Source of the DNA: Treponema sp.
GTDB taxonomy: Bacteria > Spirochaetota > Spirochaetia > Treponematales > Breznakiellaceae
Direction of reading: 5' to 3'
DNA length: 13,894 nt
Assembly (NCBI GenBank): GCA_031288815.1
Contig: JAITQR010000045.1
Span: 1-13,894, forward strand
The position numbers and the translations under genes were made by a program. The notes beneath the pieces were generated by a model that saw nothing but the letters and a program-made list of their open reading frames with translations, was not told the origin of the DNA and did no database searches. The stretch's first letter is position 1, and the number at the start of each line of letters is the position of its first letter. This document shows positions 5,569-13,362 of this stretch, piece by piece.

Positions 5569-7718
5569 ACCGGCTTCTCCTCTTTGCGCAGCTTGCCCAC
5601 TTCCCATATATCTTCCGGCAGGAGGGGGATTTTTCCGAACTGGTGATCCATGGCCTGGGAAACCGCCTGAACGTAGGCCGCGGGGACGCAGCCGAAGGGG
5701 AGATCGCCGATGCCCTTGGGATTAACCCCGTCGTTCCAGAGAAACTCAATACCGATGGGGGGAATTTCCGCGGGATTGGGAATATCGTAGCCGTCTATCC
5801 CCTCCTTGGAAACCGCCCCCTCCTGGTAAGTAAGCCGTTCCCGGGAAGCCCAGCCCAGGGCCTGGATCGCGGCGGTTTTCAGGCCGGCCCGGGCCCCGGA
5901 TTCGGAAAGTATCTTGCCCCCGTCAATGCCCAGCCAGACACCCCTGACTACCGGGGTGAAGGAAGCGGGGTATATTTCCACTTCCACCACCGCGGCGCCC
6001 CAGCCCAGCCGGCTCAGGCTTGCCAGGTTAAGGCCCTTTCCCGAAAGGCTGTCGATATACCCGTCCCCGGAGGCTTTGGCTTTGACCGGACGGGCCTGGC
6101 GGCGTACCGTGATGGGCAGGGGGTTCCGGAAACGCTGTTTACGGATGGCAAGACAGCAGTGTTCCACCAGCCTGGTAAGGGTTGTGATGTTTCGGGACAG
6201 GGTTCCGGGGCCCGAGTCGGCGGCCCCGGCGGTGTTTTGAACCAGAACCTTCACCTTTTCCCGCTCAATCGCCAGGATCTCCGACGCGATGTTCCCCCAG
6301 ACCCGGTCAAGATCGCCGCCGGAACTGACCACGCTGGCCCGGATCTCCAGGGAGCCGTCCTTTTCCAGGGTCAGTTCCACGCCGTAAGCCCCCTTGTCCC
6401 CGCCGGGGTAAAGGAGCCCGCTTCCCTGCCAGGCCGTGGCGATTCCGATGCCCCTGAGGGATTCGTTTTTCTCCTGCAGTTTGCGGGATCGCCGGTTCTG
6501 GCGGAGCAGCTCGTAGGAAGCCCATTTCCGGAAGTAGCCGCTCATGCCGGCGGCGGCATCGATAAGTTCGTTCAGGAGCGGCTTTTCCCTGAGGGGGACG
6601 CCGGATGGGAGAAAACCGGCGCTGCCGGGATGGTGGTTTTTCCGCCATTCCGCCGGATCCTGCCGGAGGGTATCGGCGACGCGGGAAACGTGCAGTTCCA
6701 TGGCGAAGAAGCCCTGGGCCGAACCGAATCCCGCGAAAGAACCCTGGGGGGGGATGTTGGTTCTTACGGCCCGGGAGTGCAGCTTTACCCGGGAAAGCCG
6801 GGAGCTTCCCATGGCGCCGAGGGAAGCCTGATCGAGGATCTCCCCGGTAAAGATCCCCTGGGCGCCCATGTTGACGGCCATGCCGATTTCAGTCCCCAGG
6901 ATCTTCCCCCCCTCCCCCAGGGCGCTGCGGATTTCTATTTCCGACTCGCCGCGCTTGGGGGAATAGCGAAAGTCCTCCTCCCTGGTGTAGAGGATCTTAA
7001 CCGGCTTCCGGGTGATAAAGGCCCCCAGGGCGGCGTGGCAGGCCACAAGGGAGGGGAACCAGATCTTCCCGTCCAGGGAAAGGGCGATATGGGTACATTC
7101 CACCACGATTTGGTCTTCCCTGATCCCCAGCGCCAGGGCGGCGGAGCGCCTGACGTGAAAGGGCCACTGGGTGGCGGTATGGATGGTGAAAAGAGGCCCG
7201 TCCTTTTGTTTGTTTTTCCCCCCCGAATACTCCACCGCCGCGCCTACCGGTTCGGCGTACCAGTGTTCCTGGATGCCGGTCCGGTAGATCCCGCTGACAA
7301 TGCTTTTCGCCCCGGCGAAGGTATCTTCCATGCTTTCCGGGGAGAAACGCCGTTCCCCCAGGATCATTTCCGGCGGAATATTCCGGCTGGAGAAGAACGG
7401 CCTTTCCTCTTCCGCCCAAACCCTGATCCTCGGGACATACTCGGCAAGCTTTATCCGGTCGGGCCCCAGGAGGATCGCCACCGGCTCCCCGATGTAGGAA
7501 AGGGCCTCCCCGGCCAGGATCGGAACCGGCGAGTCTTCCGGCGAGAGGGAAGGCAGGGAATTCTTGCCGGGGATGTCTTTCGCGCCGATCAGGACATAGG
7601 AGGCGGGCAGCTTGGGACACTCGATGGATTTTAAGCGGCCCCGGGCGATGGGGGACCGGATGGTAACGCCGTGCAGCAGGGAGGGAAACGAGATATCCTG
7701 GAGTATTTCAGGGGGCAT
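5565..7718 (-). CDS. Molybdenum hydroxylase large (molybdopterin-binding) subunit, divergent
   Basis: The 717-residue product is slightly short for the family (about 750-790). It has an N-terminal aldehyde oxidase/xanthine dehydrogenase a/b-hammerhead domain (about 10-110) and the molybdopterin-binding domains after it. Recognisable landmarks are QEHWYAEPVGAAVEY (150-164), AALGAFITRKPVKILYTREEDF (229-250), RTNIPPQGSFAGFGSAQGFFAME (319-341) and GIGDLPFG (669-676). Several normally conserved positions differ: GGGFGGK is replaced around 212-218, the arginine of FRGFG is A329, and the glutamate of GxGE is D672. Xanthine may therefore not be the substrate. The ATG at 7718 lies 3 bases after the aminotransferase stop, with only a weak TAGG nearby. 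Molybdenum-cofactor maturation genes are not in the window. The family is confident; the reaction is unknown. Confidence 0.85.
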   Translation of the reverse strand: MPPEILQDISFPSLLHGVTIRSPIARGRLKSIECPKLPASYVLIGAKDIPGKNSLPSLSPEDSPVPILAGEALSYIGEPVAILLGPDRIKLAEYVPRIRVWAEEERPFFSSRNIPPEMILGERRFSPESMEDTFAGAKSIVSGIYRTGIQEHWYAEPVGAAVEYSGGKNKQKDGPLFTIHTATQWPFHVRRSAALALGIREDQIVVECTHIALSLDGKIWFPSLVACHAALGAFITRKPVKILYTREEDFRYSPKRGESEIEIRSALGEGGKILGTEIGMAVNMGAQGIFTGEILDQASLGAMGSSRLSRVKLHSRAVRTNIPPQGSFAGFGSAQGFFAMELHVSRVADTLRQDPAEWRKNHHPGSAGFLPSGVPLREKPLLNELIDAAAGMSGYFRKWASYELLRQNRRSRKLQEKNESLRGIGIATAWQGSGLLYPGGDKGAYGVELTLEKDGSLEIRASVVSSGGDLDRVWGNIASEILAIEREKVKVLVQNTAGAADSGPGTLSRNITTLTRLVEHCCLAIRKQRFRNPLPITVRRQARPVKAKASGDGYIDSLSGKGLNLASLSRLGWGAAVVEVEIYPASFTPVVRGVWLGIDGGKILSESGARAGLKTAAIQALGWASRERLTYQEGAVSKEGIDGYDIPNPAEIPPIGIEFLWNDGVNPKGIGDLPFGCVPAAYVQAVSQAMDHQFGKIPLLPEDIWEVGKLRKEEKPV

Positions 7719-7721
7719 AGC

Positions 7722-9020
7722 CTAGCTATTATATTGGCGGGCCAGGGCTTTGACTACGGAAATGACCCTCCCAACCATTTCGACGCTCATACCCTGCCAG
7801 ATGGGGAGGGAGATTGTCCGGCTAAAGGTCCTGAGGGCCTGGGGAAAATCGCCCTCTTCCAAAGCGTAGGCGTTCCGGTAGCAGGGCATGGTATGGAGGG
7901 GGATAAAGTGGACCGAGATGCCGACGCCCCTTTCCTGGAGCTTCCGGGCAAAATCCTCCCGGGAGACGGAGAGGCTGCCGGGGTTCAGCCGCAGGGGGTA
8001 CAGATGCCAGGCGTTGCCCGGCCCGTCCGGGGGGACGGTGAAGTGGGGGTCTCCGGAGAAGGCCGCGTTGTAGCGGGCCGCTATTTCCTCCCGCATGGCG
8101 AGGAATTCCCGGCTCCGGCCCAGTTGAACCCGGCCCAGGGCGGAGAGCAGATCCGGAAGGTTGTACTTGTAACCCGCCTCTACCACCGAGTAGTACCAGG
8201 AAGCCCTGGTATCGGTGTAGCGGTTCCAGATGCTCCGGTCTATGCCGTGGGAACGCATAAGCGCCATCCTGGCGGCGAGCTTCGGATCCCGGCAGGCCAC
8301 CATGCCCCCCTCTCCGGTGGTGATGGTCTTGGTGGCGTAAAACGAGAACACCCCCGCGTCCCCCAGGGTTCCGGCAAAGGCGGGATCGCCGCTTCCCGGG
8401 CCGCCGGGGATCAGGGAGGGGAAGGAGTGGGCCGCGTCTTCCACGATTTTGAGGCCGTAGCGCCGGGCGATAGCCCCGATGGCCCCCATGTCGCAGGGGA
8501 GTCCGCCGTAATGAACCGGAACCACCGCGGCCGCCCGGCCCCGGGGCCCGAAACCCCCGGTCTTTAGCCTGCCGGGCCGGGCCGGGTAGGCGGGAAGCCC
8601 TTTGGCCAGCCGTTCCAGGGTCGCCTCCAGGGCCTCGGGGTCTATATGAAAGCCGTCGGGGAGGGAATCCACGAAGACCGGCTCCGCCCCCAGATACCGC
8701 GCCACTTCCGCCGTGGAGGCGAAGGTGTAGCTGGGAACCAGGACCAGATCCCCCCGCCCTACCCCGCAGGCTTCCAGGGCCAGATGGAGCCCGCTGGTGG
8801 CGGAATTTACCGCCAGGCAATGGACTGGGCCGGAGGCGGCATCTAGCGGCGCGGTCTTTTCCGGGCTGAGGAATTCGGCGAATTCCCTCTCCAAGGCCAG
8901 GGTTTCCCTGCCCGTGGTGAGCCAGCCGGAGCGGAGCACCCGGAGGACCGCCTCCTCTTCCCCTTTTCCGATCAGGGGCCGGGCGAAGGGAATCTCCGGA
9001 AAATCCCCGTTTAGGGGCAT
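7722..9020 (-). CDS. DegT/DnrJ/EryC1/StrS-family sugar aminotransferase
   Basis: Family members are PLP enzymes that transaminate keto groups of nucleotide-linked sugars in surface-polysaccharide or glycan synthesis. The 432-residue protein is slightly longer than usual (about 370-400), mainly through inserts at about 54-67 and 145-162. Motifs in order are VNSATSGLHLAL (71-82), VPSYTFAST (95-103), VPVHYGGLPCDM (167-178), VEDAAHS (193-199) and SFYATKTITTGEGG, whose K231 should form the PLP Schiff base. SGWLTTG near 31-37 is also typical. The ATG at 9020 overlaps the dehydratase stop by 10 bases, and AGGTGGG lies just upstream. The preceding 4,6-dehydratase makes the 4-keto substrate this enzyme would aminate, as in the PglF-PglE pair. 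The exact sugar is not evident. Confidence 0.9.
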   Translation of the reverse strand: MPLNGDFPEIPFARPLIGKGEEEAVLRVLRSGWLTTGRETLALEREFAEFLSPEKTAPLDAASGPVHCLAVNSATSGLHLALEACGVGRGDLVLVPSYTFASTAEVARYLGAEPVFVDSLPDGFHIDPEALEATLERLAKGLPAYPARPGRLKTGGFGPRGRAAAVVPVHYGGLPCDMGAIGAIARRYGLKIVEDAAHSFPSLIPGGPGSGDPAFAGTLGDAGVFSFYATKTITTGEGGMVACRDPKLAARMALMRSHGIDRSIWNRYTDTRASWYYSVVEAGYKYNLPDLLSALGRVQLGRSREFLAMREEIAARYNAAFSGDPHFTVPPDGPGNAWHLYPLRLNPGSLSVSREDFARKLQERGVGISVHFIPLHTMPCYRNAYALEEGDFPQALRTFSRTISLPIWQGMSVEMVGRVISVVKALARQYNS

Positions 9021-10663
9021 GAACCCACCTGCACCTTGCCGTCCTGGAATTTGATCGCCCTGTTCCGGAGAACCGGCCGCCGCCCCTCGGCCGGCGGAAG
9101 GTCCCGGCCGGATCGGCTTCCGGATACCGAAGGGTCCCGCCCCGGCCCGGCCGGTTTAGCCGCTCCCGATAAAGGGGAAGCCAGGCCGGGAACCGCCTCC
9201 GCCAGGAGCCGCCGCAGGAGATCGCCGTTCCGGTAATCCCCCGGCCGGGCGGGATCGAATTTGCAGATCCGCCGCAGCTTCTCCGTAAGGGCGGCAAGAT
9301 CCGTTCCCGAAGGCCCCTTCCGGTCCAGCTTGAGAATCCGGCTGTAGGGGGTTTCCCGGGGGATCTCGTCGTCGTTCCAGAGTTTTTCGTCCAGCCGTTC
9401 CCCGGGCCGCAGGCCCACGTACTGGATCCTGATATCTTCCTCGGGCTCGAAGCCGTAGAACCGGATCATCTGTTCTGCCATGTCCCGGATGCGGACAGGT
9501 TCCCCCATGTCCAGGAGGTAGAGACCGGCGTTTTCCCCGACCCCGCCGGCCTTAAGCACCAGGGAACAGGCTTCCGGAATGGTCATGAACCAGCGGCGCA
9601 CTTCCGGGTGGGTCACCGTCACCGGGCCGCCTTTTTCGATCTGCCGCTGGAAGAGGGGCATGATGGAGCCCCGGGAACCCAGTACGTTGCCGAAGCGGAC
9701 CACCATAAACGAGGAGCCCTCCGGCCGGCCTTCGTCCCCGGGGGGAGGCGTTTTGGCGGCCTCCCGGAGCACCAGTTTTTCGCAGAGGTACTTGGAGACC
9801 CCGTAGACCGAGACCGGATCTACCGCCTTGTCGGTGGTGATGTGGACGAAACGCTTTACCCGGTGTGTTATCGCGGCCCGGATCAGGTTTTCCGTGCCGA
9901 AAAAGTTGTTCTCGATAGCCGCCACCGGGTTTTCCTCCATCATGGGCACGTGTTTGTAGGCGGCGGTGTGGAAAACCACGTCCGCCCGGAGCTTGCCCAG
10001 GATGTAGTCCACATAGTCCCCGTCCTTGAGATCCCCGATAACAGGAACCAGGACCGCCTTTTCCCCGACCCCCTCTTCCTGGAGGAGCCGGAGTTCCCGG
10101 TCTATCTGGTAAATCGAGTTTTCCCCGTGCCCGAAGAGGTAGAGCCGGGACGCGCCGGCGGAGAGAAGCTGGCGGCAGAGTTCGCTTCCGATGGAACCCC
10201 CGGCCCCGGTAACCAGCACCCGTTTTCCCCGGAGATAGGCCAGGCTTTCCCGCAGGTTAATCGCCACCGGGGTACGGCCCAGGAGATCCTGGGGATCGAT
10301 GTTTCTGGTCTGGATCAGGTGGGCCTCTCCCTCGATGATCTGGGATATGCCCGGCAGGATGCGGATCTTCTCGAAGCCCGCCTTTTTCAGGATGCCGTAG
10401 ATCTCTTTGAGGTATTCCCGGCTCGCGCCGGGAATGGCGATGATGGCCTCGTCCGCCGCCTTCATCCTGAGCAGCCGGGCCACGTCCCGGATGGGCCCCA
10501 GCACCGGCACCCCGTCTATCCGGCGGCCGATTTTTTCCGGATCGTCGTCCAGAAAGGCCACCACCTCCCCGAATACGGCCTTGGCCCTGATCTCGTTCGC
10601 CAAAGTCCGGCCGGCGAAACCAGCCCCGATAATGTAAAGACGCCCGGATTTTTTAGTGGTCAT
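9011..10663 (-). CDS. Nucleotide-sugar 4,6-dehydratase, FlaA1/CapD type, without membrane segments
   Basis: The 550-residue protein has two Rossmann units. The first (residues 8-130, GAGFAGRT at 13-20) resembles the CoA-binding-like domain of PglF/WbpM proteins, but the four membrane helices that usually precede it are absent. The second is an extended SDR domain with TGAGGSIGSE (152-161), HTAAYKHVPMME (232-243), TTDKA (276-280) and Y287-x3-K291, and should convert UDP-GlcNAc or a similar nucleotide sugar to its 4-keto-6-deoxy form. PGERLDEKL marks the C-terminal substrate-binding part. The last 60-70 residues are P/G/R/S-rich and look unstructured. The ATG at 10663 has no clear Shine-Dalgarno, being preceded by an A/T-rich stretch 40 bases after the NusG-like stop. 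It is paired with the aminotransferase by a 10-base overlap. Confidence 0.88.
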   Translation of the reverse strand: MTTKKSGRLYIIGAGFAGRTLANEIRAKAVFGEVVAFLDDDPEKIGRRIDGVPVLGPIRDVARLLRMKAADEAIIAIPGASREYLKEIYGILKKAGFEKIRILPGISQIIEGEAHLIQTRNIDPQDLLGRTPVAINLRESLAYLRGKRVLVTGAGGSIGSELCRQLLSAGASRLYLFGHGENSIYQIDRELRLLQEEGVGEKAVLVPVIGDLKDGDYVDYILGKLRADVVFHTAAYKHVPMMEENPVAAIENNFFGTENLIRAAITHRVKRFVHITTDKAVDPVSVYGVSKYLCEKLVLREAAKTPPPGDEGRPEGSSFMVVRFGNVLGSRGSIMPLFQRQIEKGGPVTVTHPEVRRWFMTIPEACSLVLKAGGVGENAGLYLLDMGEPVRIRDMAEQMIRFYGFEPEEDIRIQYVGLRPGERLDEKLWNDDEIPRETPYSRILKLDRKGPSGTDLAALTEKLRRICKFDPARPGDYRNGDLLRRLLAEAVPGLASPLSGAAKPAGPGRDPSVSGSRSGRDLPPAEGRRPVLRNRAIKFQDGKVQVGSCP

Positions 10664-10703
10664 TGTTTTTTAACGAAGTTACAAGCTGCCGCCGGAGCCC
10701 CGC

Positions 10704-11240
10704 TCAATGCCTTACCGGCTGCGCCGCGCCGATTACCTCGAAGGCCAGGTCGATGGCAAAAGAATCGTTGTAAAGATCCAGCTTGATCTTCGCTCTCCCT
10801 TTTCTCTTATCGACCTTTATTATCTTGCCCTCAAGGCCCATAAGGGGCCCCTCGGTAACCACGATACGGGAATTTTCGTTGAAATACACTTTGGAGAGCC
10901 CGGCTATGGGGCCCACGTCCCGGACAAAGTGAAGCACCGTTTCCAGATCCCGGTCCGCCAGGGGTTTGATGTCCTGGTTGGATTTCAGAAAGCGGTAGAA
11001 GCCCTCGGTCCGCCGGAAGGCCCAGTGGTAGTTGAGGATGCTGTCCTCTTCCTGAATTTCCGCAAAAATGTACCCCGGAAAGATCGGGGCGGTGGAGGGG
11101 CTAAAAACCCCCTTCCGCCGGATATTTATTTTTCGTTTGGGAAAATAAATCGGAACCTTTATCTCCGGGTGCAGGGCTTTGAATAGCTTGATGTACTTAT
11201 CCTCACCCCTGGTTTTTACCTGCAAGGCGTAATAATTCAC
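10704..11240 (-). CDS. NusG-paralogue transcription antitermination factor (LoaP/RfaH/UpxY-like)
   Basis: The 178-residue protein has an N-terminal NGN domain (NYYALQVKT at 2-10, then IFPGYIFAEI at 53-62, which matches the conserved FPGY region) and a C-terminal KOW domain (about 118-170: RIVVTEGPLMGLEGKIIKVD). Such paralogues bind RNA polymerase and help it cross terminators or pauses in long operons, often those for polysaccharides. I chose GTG at 11240-11238 because the NGN fold begins at once. The frame stays open far upstream to 11684 only as antisense of another gene. No ribosome site precedes the GTG, and a -10-like TATTCT ends 6 bases before it, so a leaderless message is possible. 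Core nusG normally lies next to secE and rplK, which are absent here, so this is a specialised paralogue. LoaP and RfaH subtypes cannot be told apart by eye. Confidence 0.85.
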   Translation of the reverse strand: MNYYALQVKTRGEDKYIKLFKALHPEIKVPIYFPKRKINIRRKGVFSPSTAPIFPGYIFAEIQEEDSILNYHWAFRRTEGFYRFLKSNQDIKPLADRDLETVLHFVRDVGPIAGLSKVYFNENSRIVVTEGPLMGLEGKIIKVDKRKGRAKIKLDLYNDSFAIDLAFEVIGAAQPVRH

Positions 11241-11246
11241 CTGTTC

Positions 11247-11275
11247 AGAATACAGCAAAAAACGCCGATAGTGAA
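11247..11275 (-). promoter_or_regulatory. Candidate promoter for the NusG-like gene and downstream operon
   Basis: On the minus strand TTCACT (11270-11275), a 17-base spacer and TATTCT (11247-11252) give 4/6 and 4/6 matches to the sigma-70 consensus. The expected start of transcription falls at about the GTG codon. The site overlaps the ribosome-binding region of the divergent gene on the plus strand. Confidence 0.35.
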
Positions 11276-11288
11276 GAAGGAGGCTTCT

Positions 11289-11783
11289 ATGTCCGGGAAA
11301 CGCTTTTGGCTCGTGTTCCCCCTGTGGATTTTTCTTGGTTTGCCCCTTCCCGCCGCCACCGTTTCTTTTGTGGTGATCGAAACCGGGTTGCGGGAGGAAT
11401 CGGGAAAGGCCGGATACTCGGCCCTCTGGGAAAACAGCCTCCTGGACGTGTTTTTTGAGGCGGGACACATCGTCAGCAACGCCCCGGCCCTGCGGCTGAA
11501 CCGGTTTCCGGCGGAAGGTTTTCCCCCGGAACTTCTGGCGGATTTTACCGAAGCCGCCGACGGGGGGGCGGATTTTTTTGTCCTTGCCCGGTTGGACTAC
11601 CGGTTCTCCCAGTCCGGCGCGGAGCCGGCGCCCTGGAACATCGTCTTGCGGATATACCGGACCAGGCCCTACGGGCTGGTTCACGAGGAACGGCTTGAGG
11701 GCCTGGACGCCTCCGCCGCGAGGGACGAATCCGCCCGGGCGAACCAGATTGTCCGCCGATTGATACCGTATATAAAGGATTGA
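11289..11783 (+). CDS. Exported protein of unknown function
   Basis: The product is 164 residues. Residues 1-23 are a signal peptide (KR, hydrophobic core, LPLPAA), so it is exported to the periplasm or envelope; there is no lipobox cysteine. The mature part has no motif I recognise. It looks like one compact alpha/beta domain with alternating short strands (FFVLARLDYRF, WNIVLRIYRT) and ends in a basic YIKD tail. The ATG at 11289 is set by AAGGAGG 5 bases upstream; the frame is open six codons further, which I do not use. It is followed after 2 bases by the SPOR gene, so the two are in one operon and may serve the same envelope process. Function unknown. Confidence 0.8.
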   Translation: MSGKRFWLVFPLWIFLGLPLPAATVSFVVIETGLREESGKAGYSALWENSLLDVFFEAGHIVSNAPALRLNRFPAEGFPPELLADFTEAADGGADFFVLARLDYRFSQSGAEPAPWNIVLRIYRTRPYGLVHEERLEGLDASAARDESARANQIVRRLIPYIKD

Positions 11784-11785
11784 CC

Positions 11786-13294
11786 ATGAAGGAACGGAAA
11801 ACCAAAAAAAAGCTCCTCTCCCTGCTCTGCGCCGCGGCGATGGCCTTTACCGGCGCGTCTATTTGGGAAGGCGCGGTAACCACCGCCCCCCGGGGCTCCC
11901 TGCCCGACGAGGGGTACTACGCGGCCACCAACTCCTTCCCCCGGAACACGGTAGTGGACGTTACCAACCTGGAAACGGGAAAAACCATCCGGGTAATCGT
12001 TTCTTCCGGTCTGGATACCCCGGGACTCCTGGCGACCCTGTCGGAAGACGCGGCGAAAAGCATCGGCTTGCAGACCCGGTCCATCGGCCGGATCCGGATG
12101 ACCCAGCCTTCCGATCCCATCGCTTTCTCCCGTTTTACCGAGGGCCTGGCGGGGAGCGGGGATCCGGACTACGACCCTGAGGCCATGCTCGAAGCGGACG
12201 ACGAGGACATCTACGATTCCGGGGAAGACGCCGATCTTATCCTTAGCCCCTCCGCCCGGCAGCCTGTTCCCCAAGATCCCCCGGCCTTCGGCGGGGAAGA
12301 GAGGGACTATTTCAGTATCGTGGACCTTCCCGGCTCGGAACAGGAGGGCGGGGAAGAGGCTTCCCGGGAATTCCCGGAGGACGGGGGACTGGCCGAACTG
12401 GACGAGGAAGACGACAGTCCCGAAAAAACCCAGTATCCCGTCTGGGCCCAGGGCGGTTCGGTGGGTACGCCGCTTTCTCCCGATCCCGCCGGAAAGCCGG
12501 AGCCGGGTATAGCCGGATCCCCGCCGGCCCCTCCCCCCGGCCAGGGAACGGCCCAAATGAACACCCAAACCGAGGGGGCCGGGAGCTGGGCCAGCGCCTG
12601 GGTAACGGCGCCCCAGCCCCGGACGGAGCCTCCGGCCCCCGGGACCCAGGATTATTCCCTGGTTCCGACGGAACAACGGCCTCCCGACCCCTCCGGAACC
12701 TATACCATTCCCCCGGAAGCCCAAATCGGCCCTATTGTCCAGGCTCCCCCGGCCGCGTCCCGGAAACCCGAGGCGGTAATAGACGAGTCCCTCTTCATTG
12801 AGTCCATTGAGGATATGCGGGAACGGAGCCCGGAGCCCGGAGCCGCCTCCGGACTTAGCGCCGGCCCCGCCGTCTCCAGGGAAACCCTGCCCGAACCGGT
12901 ATTGGAGGAACCCCCCGTAGAACCGGCCCTGCCGGAGCCGGTTATCCTTGTGGAAGAACCGCCCCTGCCCGAAACCGATGTCCCTCCCAAAAGCGCCGCT
13001 CCCAAAGCCGCGGCAGTGCCGTCGCCGGGGGCGAAATTTTCCATCCCCGTTATCGGGGAGCTGGAAAAGGGCTGGTACTACCTCCAGCTCGGGGCCTACA
13101 GCAAACCCGACCTGCTGGAATCCAGCGTGTCAAAGCTGGACAAACATTATCCCCTGTCCGTACAGACCGCCGGAAGCCCGGACAAGCCTATCTACCGCCT
13201 CCTCCTGGGGCCGGTAAACCTGGGTGAAAGCGGGGCCCTCATGCAGCGCTTCAAGGGCTCGGGGTACAGCGATGTTTTTGTGAGAAACTATTAG
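11786..13294 (+). CDS. Envelope protein with degenerate RlpA-like domain and C-terminal SPOR domain
   Basis: The 502-residue product has a basic start (KERKTKKK) and a hydrophobic segment (about 10-26), a signal peptide or anchor. Residues 42-108 resemble the double-psi barrel of RlpA (GYYAATNSFPRNTVVDVTN, TGKTIRVIV), but the catalytic histidine and aspartate positions of RlpA are not conserved. A long E/D-rich then P-rich linker spans about 120-415. Residues 426-502 form a SPOR domain (GWYYLQLGAYS, YRLLLGPV, GYSDVFVRNY), which binds denuded peptidoglycan glycans at division sites. It probably acts as a cell-wall binding or division-associated protein rather than an active lytic enzyme. The ATG at 11786 follows AAAGGA at 6 bases; a TTG two codons earlier overlaps the upstream stop and is rejected. 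No lipobox cysteine is visible near the start, though C16 lies in the hydrophobic region. Confidence 0.85.
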   Translation: MKERKTKKKLLSLLCAAAMAFTGASIWEGAVTTAPRGSLPDEGYYAATNSFPRNTVVDVTNLETGKTIRVIVSSGLDTPGLLATLSEDAAKSIGLQTRSIGRIRMTQPSDPIAFSRFTEGLAGSGDPDYDPEAMLEADDEDIYDSGEDADLILSPSARQPVPQDPPAFGGEERDYFSIVDLPGSEQEGGEEASREFPEDGGLAELDEEDDSPEKTQYPVWAQGGSVGTPLSPDPAGKPEPGIAGSPPAPPPGQGTAQMNTQTEGAGSWASAWVTAPQPRTEPPAPGTQDYSLVPTEQRPPDPSGTYTIPPEAQIGPIVQAPPAASRKPEAVIDESLFIESIEDMRERSPEPGAASGLSAGPAVSRETLPEPVLEEPPVEPALPEPVILVEEPPLPETDVPPKSAAPKAAAVPSPGAKFSIPVIGELEKGWYYLQLGAYSKPDLLESSVSKLDKHYPLSVQTAGSPDKPIYRLLLGPVNLGESGALMQRFKGSGYSDVFVRNY

Positions 13295-13321
13295 CCGCTG
13301 CTTATATGGCTGACCACGTTG

Positions 13322-13347
13322 TTTCCGCGCGGTTCCTGACGCGGAAA
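13322..13347 (+). terminator. Hairpin downstream of the SPOR gene, possible weak terminator
   Basis: TTTCCGCG and CGCGGAAA form a perfect 8-bp stem with a 10-base loop, 28 bases after the stop codon. The following ATTT is a poor U-tract, so termination strength is uncertain. Confidence 0.45.
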
Positions 13348-13362
13348 ATTTCCGTAATATCC

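Noticed and set aside
5643..7634. Open frame of 663 codons on the plus strand
   Set aside because: It is antisense to the hydroxylase large subunit. The minus-strand product has clear family landmarks and coupled neighbours, while this one is G/P/R-rich without motifs.
7822..9297. Open frame of 491 codons on the minus strand
   Set aside because: It is in another frame of the aminotransferase and dehydratase genes, strongly biased to R/G/P, and has no ribosome site.
10695..10705. Small GAGC-CCC-GCTC hairpin between the NusG-like gene and the dehydratase as a LoaP-type recognition element
   Set aside because: Only 4 base pairs with a 3-base loop; such stems are expected by chance in DNA this GC-rich.
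9608..10786. Open frame of 392 codons on the plus strand
   Set aside because: Antisense shadow of the dehydratase gene; no recognisable protein features.
11244..11272. Plus-strand TTCAGA-17-GATAGT as promoter of the exported-protein gene
   Set aside because: The predicted start (about 11279) would fall inside the ribosome-binding site, leaving no usable leader.
11241..11684. Upstream extension of the NusG-like frame (148 more codons)
   Set aside because: It is antisense to the exported-protein gene, and the NGN domain starts right at the GTG.
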